Source: Alisma plantago-aquatica
Lineage: Eukaryota; Streptophyta; Magnoliopsida; Alismatales; Alismataceae
DNA length: 64,000 nucleotides
Assembly (NCBI GenBank): GCA_963693085.1
Contig: OY856410.1
Location: 1,332,276,304-1,332,340,303 of the forward strand
Reading direction: 5' to 3'
The notes beneath the pieces were generated by a model. That model ran no database searches. It saw only the letters and a list, made by a program, of their open reading frames with translations, and was not told where the DNA came from. The position numbers and the translations under genes are program-made. Position 1 is the first letter of the stretch. Every line of letters starts with the position of its first letter. Below, piece by piece: positions 54,346 to 64,000 of the stretch.

Positions 54346-54640
54346 CTAGAAAAATGATATTACAATCTTTTTCTGTATAATCTGCCTTAAATGTAGGTAA
54401 CTAGGAAGGGATTCATAACAATATGCCTTTTGGTTATAGACGTGATAATGTTGACAAAAAAATAAATAGATAAGTATATGATATATTGTGTACATGGGAT
54501 CATACAAAGTGTGCACATATGGTAACAACGTACTTATCAAACATTTAATATTTGCATATATGAACCTATATATTCATGTAAATAATCTAACCCATGCTTA
54601 TAATGCCACCATGGGTGTAATCACTTTATCAATTTGTGAT
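54346..54640. other. Segment repeated in same sense near 61410
   Basis: 54480-54620 aligns by eye with 61410-61560 (ATATTTGCATATATGAAC against ATATTTGCACATGTGAAC; GGGTGTAATCAC in both). It separates an LTR-like piece from copia integrase and matches no coding family. It may be the inner edge of an element whose RT-RNase H part was deleted. Confidence 0.4.
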
Positions 54641-56840
54641 TCTACATGAGGATCTTGAGATTCTACAAAAAATATTGATTCTTCTTGTTCCTTTTGTACC
54701 TCTATAGGTTTGATGCTTTTTTGATGATCTTGGACGTCTTTGATTCTACTTCTCTCTCATTGAATCCTTTGGAAATAAATTTCTTTTCAAGGAATAAAGC
54801 ATCCCTGGAAAGAAACACTTTGTTGTCAAATGGAGTATAAAAATAGTAACCCTTGGTTTATCTAGGATATCCAATACAATAACATTTATCTGATTTGGGT
54901 CCAAGCATTTTAAGAAAATATTTTCTCACATAAGCTTCACAACCCCAAATCTTCATAAAAGACATATTGGGATGTTTTCTGTGCCGTATCTTACATGGTG
55001 TTTTTTGAACTAATAAACAATACATGATTTAGTGTATACACAATGGTTTGTAGAGCATGTCCCCAAAAACAAATTTGAAGATTTCAAAACTCATCATTGT
55101 TCACACCATATCTAGTAATGTATGTTTCCTTCTTTCTAAAACACCATTATGCTATGGGTACCATGTAGAGTCCATTGTGGTACAATACCACAGTCTCATA
55201 GAAGGACATCAAACTCTTAGTTTAAGTATTCTCCTCCTCGATTAGATTGAAGTGCTTTAATACTTTTACTGGGCTAGTTCTCTACTTCATTCATGAAATC
55301 CTTGAACTATTTAAGGGCTTTTGACTTGTGTTTCATCACATAGTCAAACCTACTGAGGTCATCAATGAAGGTAATGGAATACTTGTAACCACCTCTAGCA
55401 TTTGTTCTAAAAGGACCACATACATCACTATGTAGAAAGTTTTTTTCATCTTACTAAAAAAATAGTATTCACATGTATCTATTGGTTCAAAACTTAAAGA
55501 GTCCAAATAACCATCCTTGTGGAGTTTGGAAATGCATTTCTCATTTATGTGCCCTAGACGACAATGACAAAGGTATGTCTTATTTGATTTATCAAGTTTT
55601 AGCCTTTTTGTATCAACATTATATATGCTTGTCTCTAGATCTAACAAGTACACACCGTAGGTCATTGTGGCACTGCCATAAGAGATCTCATGTTTACTAT
55701 TACAACATCAACCATTCTTTATAAGAAATTTGAATCCAGTCTTGTCCAAACAAGATATAGACACAATGTTTCTATTAATGGTTACATAATAGCAGTTCTC
55801 TAACTCTATTATTAACCCACTGGGAAGACATAATTCATAGGTTACAACTACACTGCAAGTAGCTCTTGCTCATTAGCAATGCCCTGTTGAACCTCACCGT
55901 TCTTTAAAGATCTACTTCTCTTCAGATCATGTACATTTTAGCAAATGTATAATCCACATCTAGTATCAGGTACCCAAGGTGAAGAAGTATCAAAGCTAAT
56001 TTCAATGATGTACATACCTACAATAAAGATCCCTATCTCTTGCTTCATATTCTTTAATTCCTTTAAGTGAAAAGGATAGATTCCTTTTGCACTTACACCT
56101 CTCCTTATTGTGAGTGCAGAAGACTTGAACTTCAACTCAGGCTCAGAACATTTCTTGGCCTTGTGTTTACCCTTGAATCCCCTTTGCTGATCACTATCAT
56201 GGGTTTGTCCTTCTTCATTCATGCTTTTCCATCTATCAAAATGCCAAGAAATTCAAACAGTGTTTTTCCAAGTTACTTAAGTAATAACACTTGATAACCT
56301 AGCTATATGATCTAGGGAAAGATTGTAGAATCATATTTGTGGAAAACTCTTGGCTCAAAGGAAATCCCATTCTCTCTATATGTTCCACATGCCCAATCTT
56401 ATTGATCACATGGGGCTCTACTTGATCTCCCTCTATTAGTTTGCACTCAAACAACACTTTGGAAACAATATACTTTTCTTGCTTTGCATGATTCTTAAGA
56501 TGCATTACCATCTCAATAATGTCTATGTCTTCATGATTTTTAAGCAACTAATAGTTCATACAACTCTACAGAAGGTCTTTGATGTCTACAACATCATTGG
56601 ACTTCAAATAAGCATCAATTTCATTCGGAGCGGGTTCCTCTACCACTGGTGTTTCAAGAACATAGAGCTTGAACTCATGAGTGAGAACTTTTCTCAAAGT
56701 CGTAAACCATTCAAGGAAGTTGGTCCATTTATTTTATCATTATAAGTATCGATCATAAAGAGAAATTATTTTCCATTAGTTTCTATAAAAGATAATTTGC
56801 ATTCCTGAAGTCATTGTCAATGTTGTTGATAATATTGATG
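54641..56840 (-). pseudogene. Copia element H gag-protease-integrase remnant
   Basis: Minus-strand readings in order. Gag starts near 56790 (LEWFTTLRKVLTHEFKLYVLE), followed by HVINKIGHVEHIERMGFPLS and MILQSFPRSYS (56400-56300). A basic linker with KGKHKAKKCSE stands near 56160. A protease-like SSPWVPDTRCGLYIC (near 55980) follows; the usual active-site DTG reads DTR. The pre-integrase block (TYLCHCRLGHINEKCISKLHKDG near 55570, CEYYFFSKM) comes next, and then the integrase core in broken frames (a GGEYL-like segment near 55220, then VHTKSCI- and IGYPR-like segments to 54800). RT and RNase H are absent. The family is Tork/Ale-like copia. Many stops: dead. Confidence 0.75.
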
Positions 56841-58174
56841 ATACTAATTAGGCCTTTAATTAATTATCACTCCCACTATTTTGTTCAAATTAACATCCCT
56901 CTTTATTGATTCTCAAACATTTCAATGTATAATTTTTTAGTGCGCTAAGATAAAAAATAATTAAGTTATTACCCAGACAACGGCAAAATCCATAACCAAT
57001 TATTAAGGTAGGAAAAAATTTCCAATTACATCTAATACAATTCTTGGATAGACAATATGCACAACTCCTTATCATAATCCATCTTCTTTCTTCTAGGCAC
57101 TTAATCTCATTAAGTTCACCTAGTTAAGCTTAACCCAAAATCCAACACAATAGAAATGCCACCTACTTGGTAGGCCCACATAACTACCATCACACTTTCA
57201 CAAGATAGACAATGTGCCATTCTTGGTGTTCCCATGCTTGGTCGATCAATCTTTTCATGTATGCTACTTATGGAAAGCATATATGGATTAATATAAATTT
57301 GAGGGATTTGTATATAAATACATATACATATCCAATCACTACATAATTATAATATGTACCATATACATACTATATCCACAAATGAAATATGTAATCACAA
57401 TTTTATGGGTGATGGTCATGACAATACTAGTGCAATAAGCTACAAGGAATTTCTAACCACTTAGGGTCAAACATCACCTGTTACAACCTGTAAAGGAGAA
57501 AAAGATGTGTAAGAAACAAGACAATTGGTTGATTGGACTCTTCCACTTGATTCATTCATCTGCCTATCAGTCAATTGACCTTTGTCATTTGATTGAATGG
57601 CTCCTGGCTTAAGTGGCTATCTAGACTCTTCCATTCAATTGACTGGGCGAATGGCTCCACCAGTTTGCTATCTTCTTAGTCCTCCAATCGATCAAATTGA
57701 CTTCCCACTTGATTGACTATCCCGGTGCACCACATCCTCTCTTTTTCTGAACCAAAAGATTAGAGCTAATCTTATTTATTGCATTATAAAAGGTGAAACT
57801 TGAAGTTAAATTTGAGCAGAATGTAGGTAGAGCAACATTAACTTACATATGTATATATATAGAGAGTCTTAATATGCAAATCAAATTTCAAAGGCAGGAA
57901 TCAAACCATTCAACCAAGCACACACATCCAAGGGGTATTCCATATAGTCCATAATAACACATACATGCACCATCAAAACAATTTTAGGGTGACACATGTT
58001 TATTGCATATATATCATATCATATATATATCAGATCTATGGAACATTCCCTAGTGTATGTGGTATGTAATCATATTTTCACAATAATAATTTAAATATTG
58101 ACATTGTATGCAACAAAATAAATGAATAATAAAATCCAATCATATCAATTAAATCCCAAAACATAGTAAGTTGA
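56841..58174 (-). other. Copia H leader region with an embedded plus-sense U3-like block
   Basis: Between the primer site and gag lie 1.3 kb, long for a copia leader. Within it, 57515-57730 has a cluster of TTGATTGACT/CAATTGACC words, followed on the plus strand by a TATA-like ATTATAAAAGG at 57783. This looks like the U3 of an inserted, plus-sense LTR fragment whose ends I cannot place. 57240-57480 and 57830-58170 are AT-rich without recognisable features. Confidence 0.4.
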
Positions 58175-58191
58175 CATGGCTCTGATAACAA
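58175..58191 (-). other. Primer-binding site of copia H (initiator tRNA-Met type)
   Basis: TTGTTATCAGAGCCATG in minus sense, next to the LTR end TTTGTCTACA. Compare the common copia site TGGTATCAGAGC. It fixes the LTR on its right as a 5' LTR. Confidence 0.7.
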
Positions 58192-60025
58192 TGTAGACAA
58201 ATATCTCATCAGACATGGAAGTGGAAATAAAAATTTCTGAACATATTCCCCTTAACTAGTGGATCATGTCAAAAACTATGAATTGGTACAAGTGTTGCAA
58301 GGCATATACCTAACCCCAAAGCAAGTTCGCTTGACAATCCATGTAGAGATGTGCTTCCTTCACAATAAGTGCAAAAATGGTAACCATTTCCATCCTCCTA
58401 GTGTAACGACCCCAAATGGTGGTTGACAATGTTCTCCAACCATGGAAACAAAAGCATCCATGCCTCAATGTTATCAACATGGACCACCAGGAACTCCACA
58501 TTGTGCTTCCTGATATGAGGAGGAAGGAGTTGTCCTTCCTTTGTCAATGTGCTAGTGTCGACTTCCAGTTCCCTTGTTTTCTCTCCCTTTCTTGGGTATA
58601 ACTGCTCAAGATCTTAGGTTACCACAATGTTGAGAACAAGTTTGTCTAGAGCCTTGGACACTCCCTTCTTGTATAGTATGGGAGGACTAGGGTTTTTAAA
58701 ACCTAGGGGATAGTAAAAGACATATCCCAAGGTTTGATGATTGTTGCATGCCTCTAGTCACATGACCAATCGACCAGTTGATCGGCTTTTGTCCAATTGA
58801 ACAATTATATTTGTTTTTAGTTTGATGATTAATGCATTTGATTAACTATTTGACCCATTCAAAACTGGTCATTTCACATTCAATCAATCGACAACAAATT
58901 CCAGTCGATTGACTAGCACCCCAGTTGGTCAAATTTCCTAGTTGGTCGACTCACAATAAGTACTGCTCAATTTGATTACCTAAACACTTTTAATAAACAA
59001 GTTAAACCTTATCCATGAGTAAACTCCTATTCCAAGTGAATTCTATGTGTGTGACCCAATAGGTGCCATATTACATTGGTAGTGAATGTCTATAACCAGG
59101 TCATGAAATCACAAGAAATGAGTGGTATATAGAAACACTTCAATGTTACCCAAGTAAGTGAAAAGTTGGAGAATAACTTCATCGTCTATGAATAGTGTTA
59201 CCATGATCGCATAGTTCCTTTGTCTTAGATATCAAGATTGAATGTGAGGCATATAATCATAATCCTCTTACTCAATATTTGTTTCATGAACTAGAGAAAA
59301 GTGTTAGGATAAATGTGATCTACCATATCACATATTAACTAACACGAGCATTTTCATGCATTTCTCAGTCTTTCATATCAAGTAGCTTGGATTTCAACTC
59401 TGGAAGGGGGGACAAATCCTATCTACATCACTCATAGCCATTCCCCATGTGTCATAATGTACCCAAAAACCACTTTCAGGGCAACCCTTATTCAATGTTA
59501 CTTGTATGGTGTCAAAGTTCATCAAAAGACATGTGATGTGTGTAGGGACTTTAGGTCTAAGAACCACAATCACCACTATCACTTTGAGAGTTGATTCACA
59601 TTATCATATAATGGTTTCATGCATCACTCTCAAGGTGGGCCTATTGGGTACACTATTGCCTAACAAGTACCTCTGTGCTTGACTTGATATCCAATATCAT
59701 GATTAACGAGACTCTATAATTAGTTAACACACAATCTAGTCTTCTGCATTATTTTCATAAATTATGCTACCAAAAAAAATCTGACTAGCGACATATCAAG
59801 AATATATGTACTCTTATCATACATATGATATCATTTTTCAGATCCTAAACTTGAAGACATTAATCATTGAGTAACATCATTCTTTAGACATCCATAATGT
59901 TATATCATTATCTCATAAGTAAACAAAACATAATATATTGAATTTCCTTTATTATTATCAAACCAATTACATTTGGACACATTACAATCATCATATGACT
60001 GGCTCTCGGGGCATATGTACCAACA
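58192..60025 (-). mobile_element. Copia H 5' LTR
   Basis: In element sense it starts TGTTGGTACATATGCCCC at 60025 and ends ATTTGTCTACA at 58192, 1834 bases, followed by the primer site. It aligns with 540-1579. A motif cluster with CGACCAGTTGATCGG and CAATCGAC words lies at 58750-58970. A possible TATA-like TTTTAAAAACCC lies near 58700 (minus). The small frames at 58310-58601 and 59394-59582 are not supported as genes. Confidence 0.7.
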
Positions 60026-62536
60026 AAAATGGGGTTGGTCAACTCTATTTTATAGTGGGTCCTAACATTGGGTGCCTTCTTGGCTTTCAATCAGAGGCTA
60101 GGATCTCTAGTCACAATCAAATGCCATAGATTTAGAGTTATGCCTCCCCCATAGGTCTTGTCCCATTCTTAAGTTGACCCACCCTAGGTTTGGACACCAA
60201 CCCTAAAGGGTGAAGTGAGGGTATTGTATTTTTCTCAATAAATGACTATTAATTTCTTGTGTTTCATTTCCATATTCAAAACCCATTATGTATTACATGC
60301 ATGCATGATTGTGTGTACCGTCCATACTTGCATGCATTGGAAACTACCAGTATCTAATTTGGAGTATTCAAACTGGATTACAAAACTCATGTGGATTTTC
60401 TCTTTCCTTTATCATCATTTAGGGTTTGTTAGAGCATGGCTATTATTTCCTCATACTTGGTGTACACCCAATATTAGGGTTTTAATTATAGTTAAATGGT
60501 TATCCATTTCATTCTATGGTTTTATTTCTCCTTTAACCCACTTAGGTTCTCATAGCCTATCAGGTTATCCAACCCAAGTCCTTCAGGGATGAATGGTTAT
60601 CCTAACCCATAGCTAGGTCTTTCTAGAATTTACCCTCACTAAAGGGACATAATATATATGTCACAACTTCTATACATATATCTCTAATTAGCACTATACA
60701 TCCTTTTATTGGAAGAGATGCCTTAAACTGACTTCTTCCTAAAACCCTTATTCAATATGAGGAGAGAAGTGAATTCTAATGTTAAGAAAGCAAATATACT
60801 AGAAGAGGATAAATTTGAAGATGGGAAGACCTAGAGGCATTTTACTTCAGGTAAAGGCCATAGACTTGTCCAAGTTGGATTTACAAGGGATCATGAGTCT
60901 TGTTTTGCCAATTGTTGGTTCATAAAGAAGTTGTCATAACTATACTGAGATCTATTGTAGACATCATTTTCTTTGGGACATGCCCTAATAATTACAATAT
61001 GTCTCTAAGGAATATAAGGAGATGTTAATTACTATTAATTAATTAATAAGTTTTAGTTTGAAACTAAATTTTACAACCTAATCCCATGATTACCCACTGT
61101 TGAAGGCAGATCGTAGGGATAAATATTGCAATCTCATTTTTTTATGATCCAGACTTTAGAAATAACAATCGCATGTTTATAAGGATGCAATTTCTACATT
61201 CATAGAAATTTACATCAACTTTTTAAGTAAAAGAAAAATACATAAATATGTAGTACTACATGGAAAGAGATCATACCTTATTTAGGTAATCCTCCTTGTG
61301 ATATTTACTTTAATATCTCTATTGTATTCATCTTAATCTTCAAGTAATCTTATCATTACCTATGAAAACTACCTAAAATGTCAAATTACTTAAATTTCGA
61401 TCAATATATTTATATTGTGTAGTGGGTGCATACCAAAATGTACATGTATGGTAAAAACCTTTTCATTCAACATTTAAATATTTGCACATGTGAACTTGTA
61501 TATTCATTCACATAGCCTAGCCCATGTCAGTCATGCCAGCTTGGGTGTAATCACCTTTATTCCATCTTTGGACATGTATGGTCTTCCCATTGGTAGGTCT
61601 AACCATGCATTTAGTATATCATAGATTCCTTTACATGATGCACATATTGTCATTATAAGGACAAGAATTAATCAAGATTCAAATTAGTATAATATGATTC
61701 AATAATTCATAAATCATATGAAAAACCTTAGGCAACTGATGTGTGGGTATTCATAAATAACCATTAATGCTTTTCATGTAGTAATAGTTCATATACTTCA
61801 CATAATTACAAGAAAACATAGATCCAGGAAATCAAGTGCAAATCCAATCAGTTTAATCAACATTCATGCATACACTATAGAGTCAACATATATTCATGTG
61901 ATATCAAATTGGCCTACCCTAGGTCCTAAACTAGCATTTAGGGTATATTGGATAGGATTACTAAAATAAAGGTATCAAACCCAACTTTTAACATATCATA
62001 ATTTCCAAAGGTTAGATACCCTAACTAGGCATCAATCTCAAACCCTATTTATCATACTGAATCAAGTCATTAAGAATAATGGAATTATAATAGGTGCACT
62101 AAAATCTTGATCAGATGTAAACATTAGTATCGAACCCTAATTCTTTTAGTTATGTCTTAGAAACCCTAATATATCACCATTATCATCCTAATATGATTTA
62201 ATACTTTCAAAAATGATTCTTATCTAACAACATCAGACTATAACTCAAGATCTGCATATCAAGCAATCTCATAACTTGTTTTATCCAAACTAGAGGTTTT
62301 AACTAATCATAACTATATTATCATGTATTGATGAATAATTATAAACAAGATTCATAACTAAACTATAATGCTATTTTATTTGTGATTGACACTTTTTTGA
62401 ACAATATGATATGACCATAATTAGAGTTATTATGCATATACTATAATTAATGCAAGTTAAACCTACTTGAGACAATCATATGCTAACATGTCAACAAAAG
62501 AACGTCTTTCTCATAAGGTTGTGGGGCCTGGTATGG
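60026..62536. other. Unresolved AT-rich retroelement debris
   Basis: No coding domain. 61130-61300 resembles the reverse complement of 54180-54345, and 61410-61560 resembles 54480-54620 in the same sense. A degenerate AACAGTGGGTAATCATGG (minus, near 61100) could be the relic of a copia primer site. AAACCCTA and GGTATC words are common. 60240-60590 is open for 116 residues but shows no family. Confidence 0.4.
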
Positions 62537-64000
62537 TGATCAAATGCATAATCATCTATTTTTATTGCATTCTTTAGATTGTTTATTAGGGACATTGTGT
62601 TGTTATTTTCCAATTTTTGGATCTAATTGCTTTGGTTTTACTTTTGTGTCCATAAATAGAGTTTTATTTAGATTTGTTCATTCATCACGGGATAATAGAA
62701 TAATTGTATCAGTTCACTCCAAAGATCAAGAATGCTCAAAATTATTCCAGGAATTAGAAGACAAGGAGGCTTCAAGTTCATATTTTAGCCTCCCAAAATG
62801 TCCAATGGGTCGAATGACCCTTTAGTCATCCGACTCAGAAGCCACAATTGCCTAGGATTATGCTGCGAAATGAATCAGTCGACTGACCACCCAGTTGATT
62901 GACTCAAAACTCCAAAATGAGGTAGTAAAACCCCAATAATTGAGGAAATTTTATTTACAAACCTGTAGGTCAGTTCACCTCAAATGGATTGATTGACCTC
63001 TATACAAGCCCCATCGCTCTCTTACCCATGACTGATTGGGTTCCCAATCGATCATCTAGCATGTTTGACCATGTCTTTTCAAACTGTCATCGTGATGCTA
63101 AAAGGCGTCTCTCTGAAAGGAAGCAGTCGGCCAACCATCAAAGATCATATATTATCATCTCAAATCCTCCTTTGGGTGAACGCAAGAAAGAAAGATGAGA
63201 ATAATCTGTCATCTTACTTAGAAGATGGAAAGATTGCTTCTAGATTGAAGAAAAGAGTTGGATATCATTAGATTATTCTTCTATGCCCCTAGCAACATGA
63301 CCCCATGTGTTCCTATTTGTAATCTTGTGTTTATTCTAAACATTAGTGAGTATATATCATTATTAAGGTTTGGATCCATAGCATGTACTTTGTTCTAGTT
63401 GTTATTAAGTCTAAGAATATGACTATGTCATATGTGTTTCAGTTGTTATTTTCTCTTTTTATATGACTCGATCAATCATATTGGTTGTTTGATATAATCC
63501 TTGGTGTGGATACCATGAAACCAAGGTTACTGAATGAATGCGTAAAACTCTAAAAGAGATCCCAAAAGGAGTTTAATTGGGTGATGGGATAATGATGCAT
63601 GCAAAATTAGATCTTGGGTTTGTGGGGAGTTGAAGAATCATGTTCCATAAAGATGCAAATTTGCTTGGTCATAATCTTACATGCTTAATTCAAAGAGTTG
63701 TATTGGTTGGTATAATTACATAGGCTACGTGAGAATTTTCATTTTTCATTGGGGATCAGAAAGTGGGGTGCCTGGTCAAGGACTCAACCGATAAGGAGTC
63801 TTTCTTCTATGGTGAACTCAGACATCCCAATCATTTTTTAAATTAAATCTTCAGGTGACTTAAGTTTTCTTTTGCAATATTTATTCCCAATTTTTGATAA
63901 TATTTCTCAACATCTTGATTTAAATTTTGTTATTAGTTATTTGTTTCAAGAAATTATAAACCATGTAGTCTCTTGGGTTCGACTCTTTTATGTACTGCAA
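62537..64000 (+). mobile_element. Gypsy-type LTR J, 3' end beyond the window
   Basis: Starts TGATCAAATGCATAATCATC after a GTGGGGCCTGG tract, much like the TGATGAATGCATATTCAT start of the C and E LTRs. A motif cluster with GTCGACTGACC, GTTGATTGACTC and TTGATTGACC lies at 62870-63060. The last bases of the window (CTTGGGTTCGACTC) match the U5 block TGGATTCGACCC near the 3' end of the Athila-type LTRs. No clear TATA box was found. The right end is outside the window. Confidence 0.55.

Noticed and set aside
60242..60592. 116-residue open frame as a gene
   Set aside because: No recognisable family and AT-rich debris around it; length is within chance.

Overview
This window looks like a transposon-packed stretch of a large flowering-plant nuclear genome. 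Every coding region I can recognise belongs to a plant transposable element: Ty1/copia and Ty3/gypsy (Athila/Tat-type) LTR retrotransposons, chromovirus-like solo LTRs, an L1-type LINE and a CACTA (En/Spm) DNA transposon. I found no host gene, rRNA, tRNA or CRISPR array. The species cannot be told from this sequence.

Layout. 1-1579 is part of a copia-type LTR (minus) inserted in copia F (plus, RT-RNase H remnant 1580-3089, 3' LTR 3090-6857). A 3.4 kb solo LTR (3342-6706) sits inside F's LTR. Copia G (minus, integrase and gag remnants, 6858-13030) is split by a second solo LTR (8119-11378) with a perfect 5-bp target duplication. Then come a (TA)n tract and gypsy D (minus, 13709-25808). D's 5' LTR is split by an apparently intact LINE (about 19020-25282). 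Gypsy E (plus) contributes a 3' UTR and an LTR ending at 28958. The CACTA element runs from 29118 to about 35178: left end, subterminal repeats, an open transposase frame and two internal inverted duplications, but no right end. Gypsy A (plus, 35179-40655) and gypsy B (minus, 40680-47782) are close relatives that meet tail-to-tail. Gypsy C (plus, 47783-52891) follows. From 52892 to 62536 is a rearranged copia region with LTR pieces in both orientations, and a gypsy-type LTR (J) opens at 62537 and runs off the window.

How the parts work together. The elements supplied retroviral-style Gag, protease, reverse transcriptase, RNase H and integrase, LINE ORF1 and ORF2, and a TNP2-type transposase. 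Most are dead. The LINE ORFs and the CACTA transposase frame are the only long uninterrupted ones.

Most interesting signals. (1) Several LTR families, gypsy and copia, carry arrays of a short degenerate motif (variants of GACCGTTTGG, ACCGATCGGTTG, CGATTGACC, GACCACGAC) in U3, next to a TATA box where one can be seen. The motif identity changes between elements whose LTR ends and R/U5 are still alignable. (2) The CACTA element carries a 184-bp, apparently perfect inverted duplication of its own transposase coding sequence plus a second 335-bp inverted repeat, a layout that would give hairpin RNA. (3) Gypsy A and B share three disabling lesions in integrase, which suggests that an already defective copy was multiplied.
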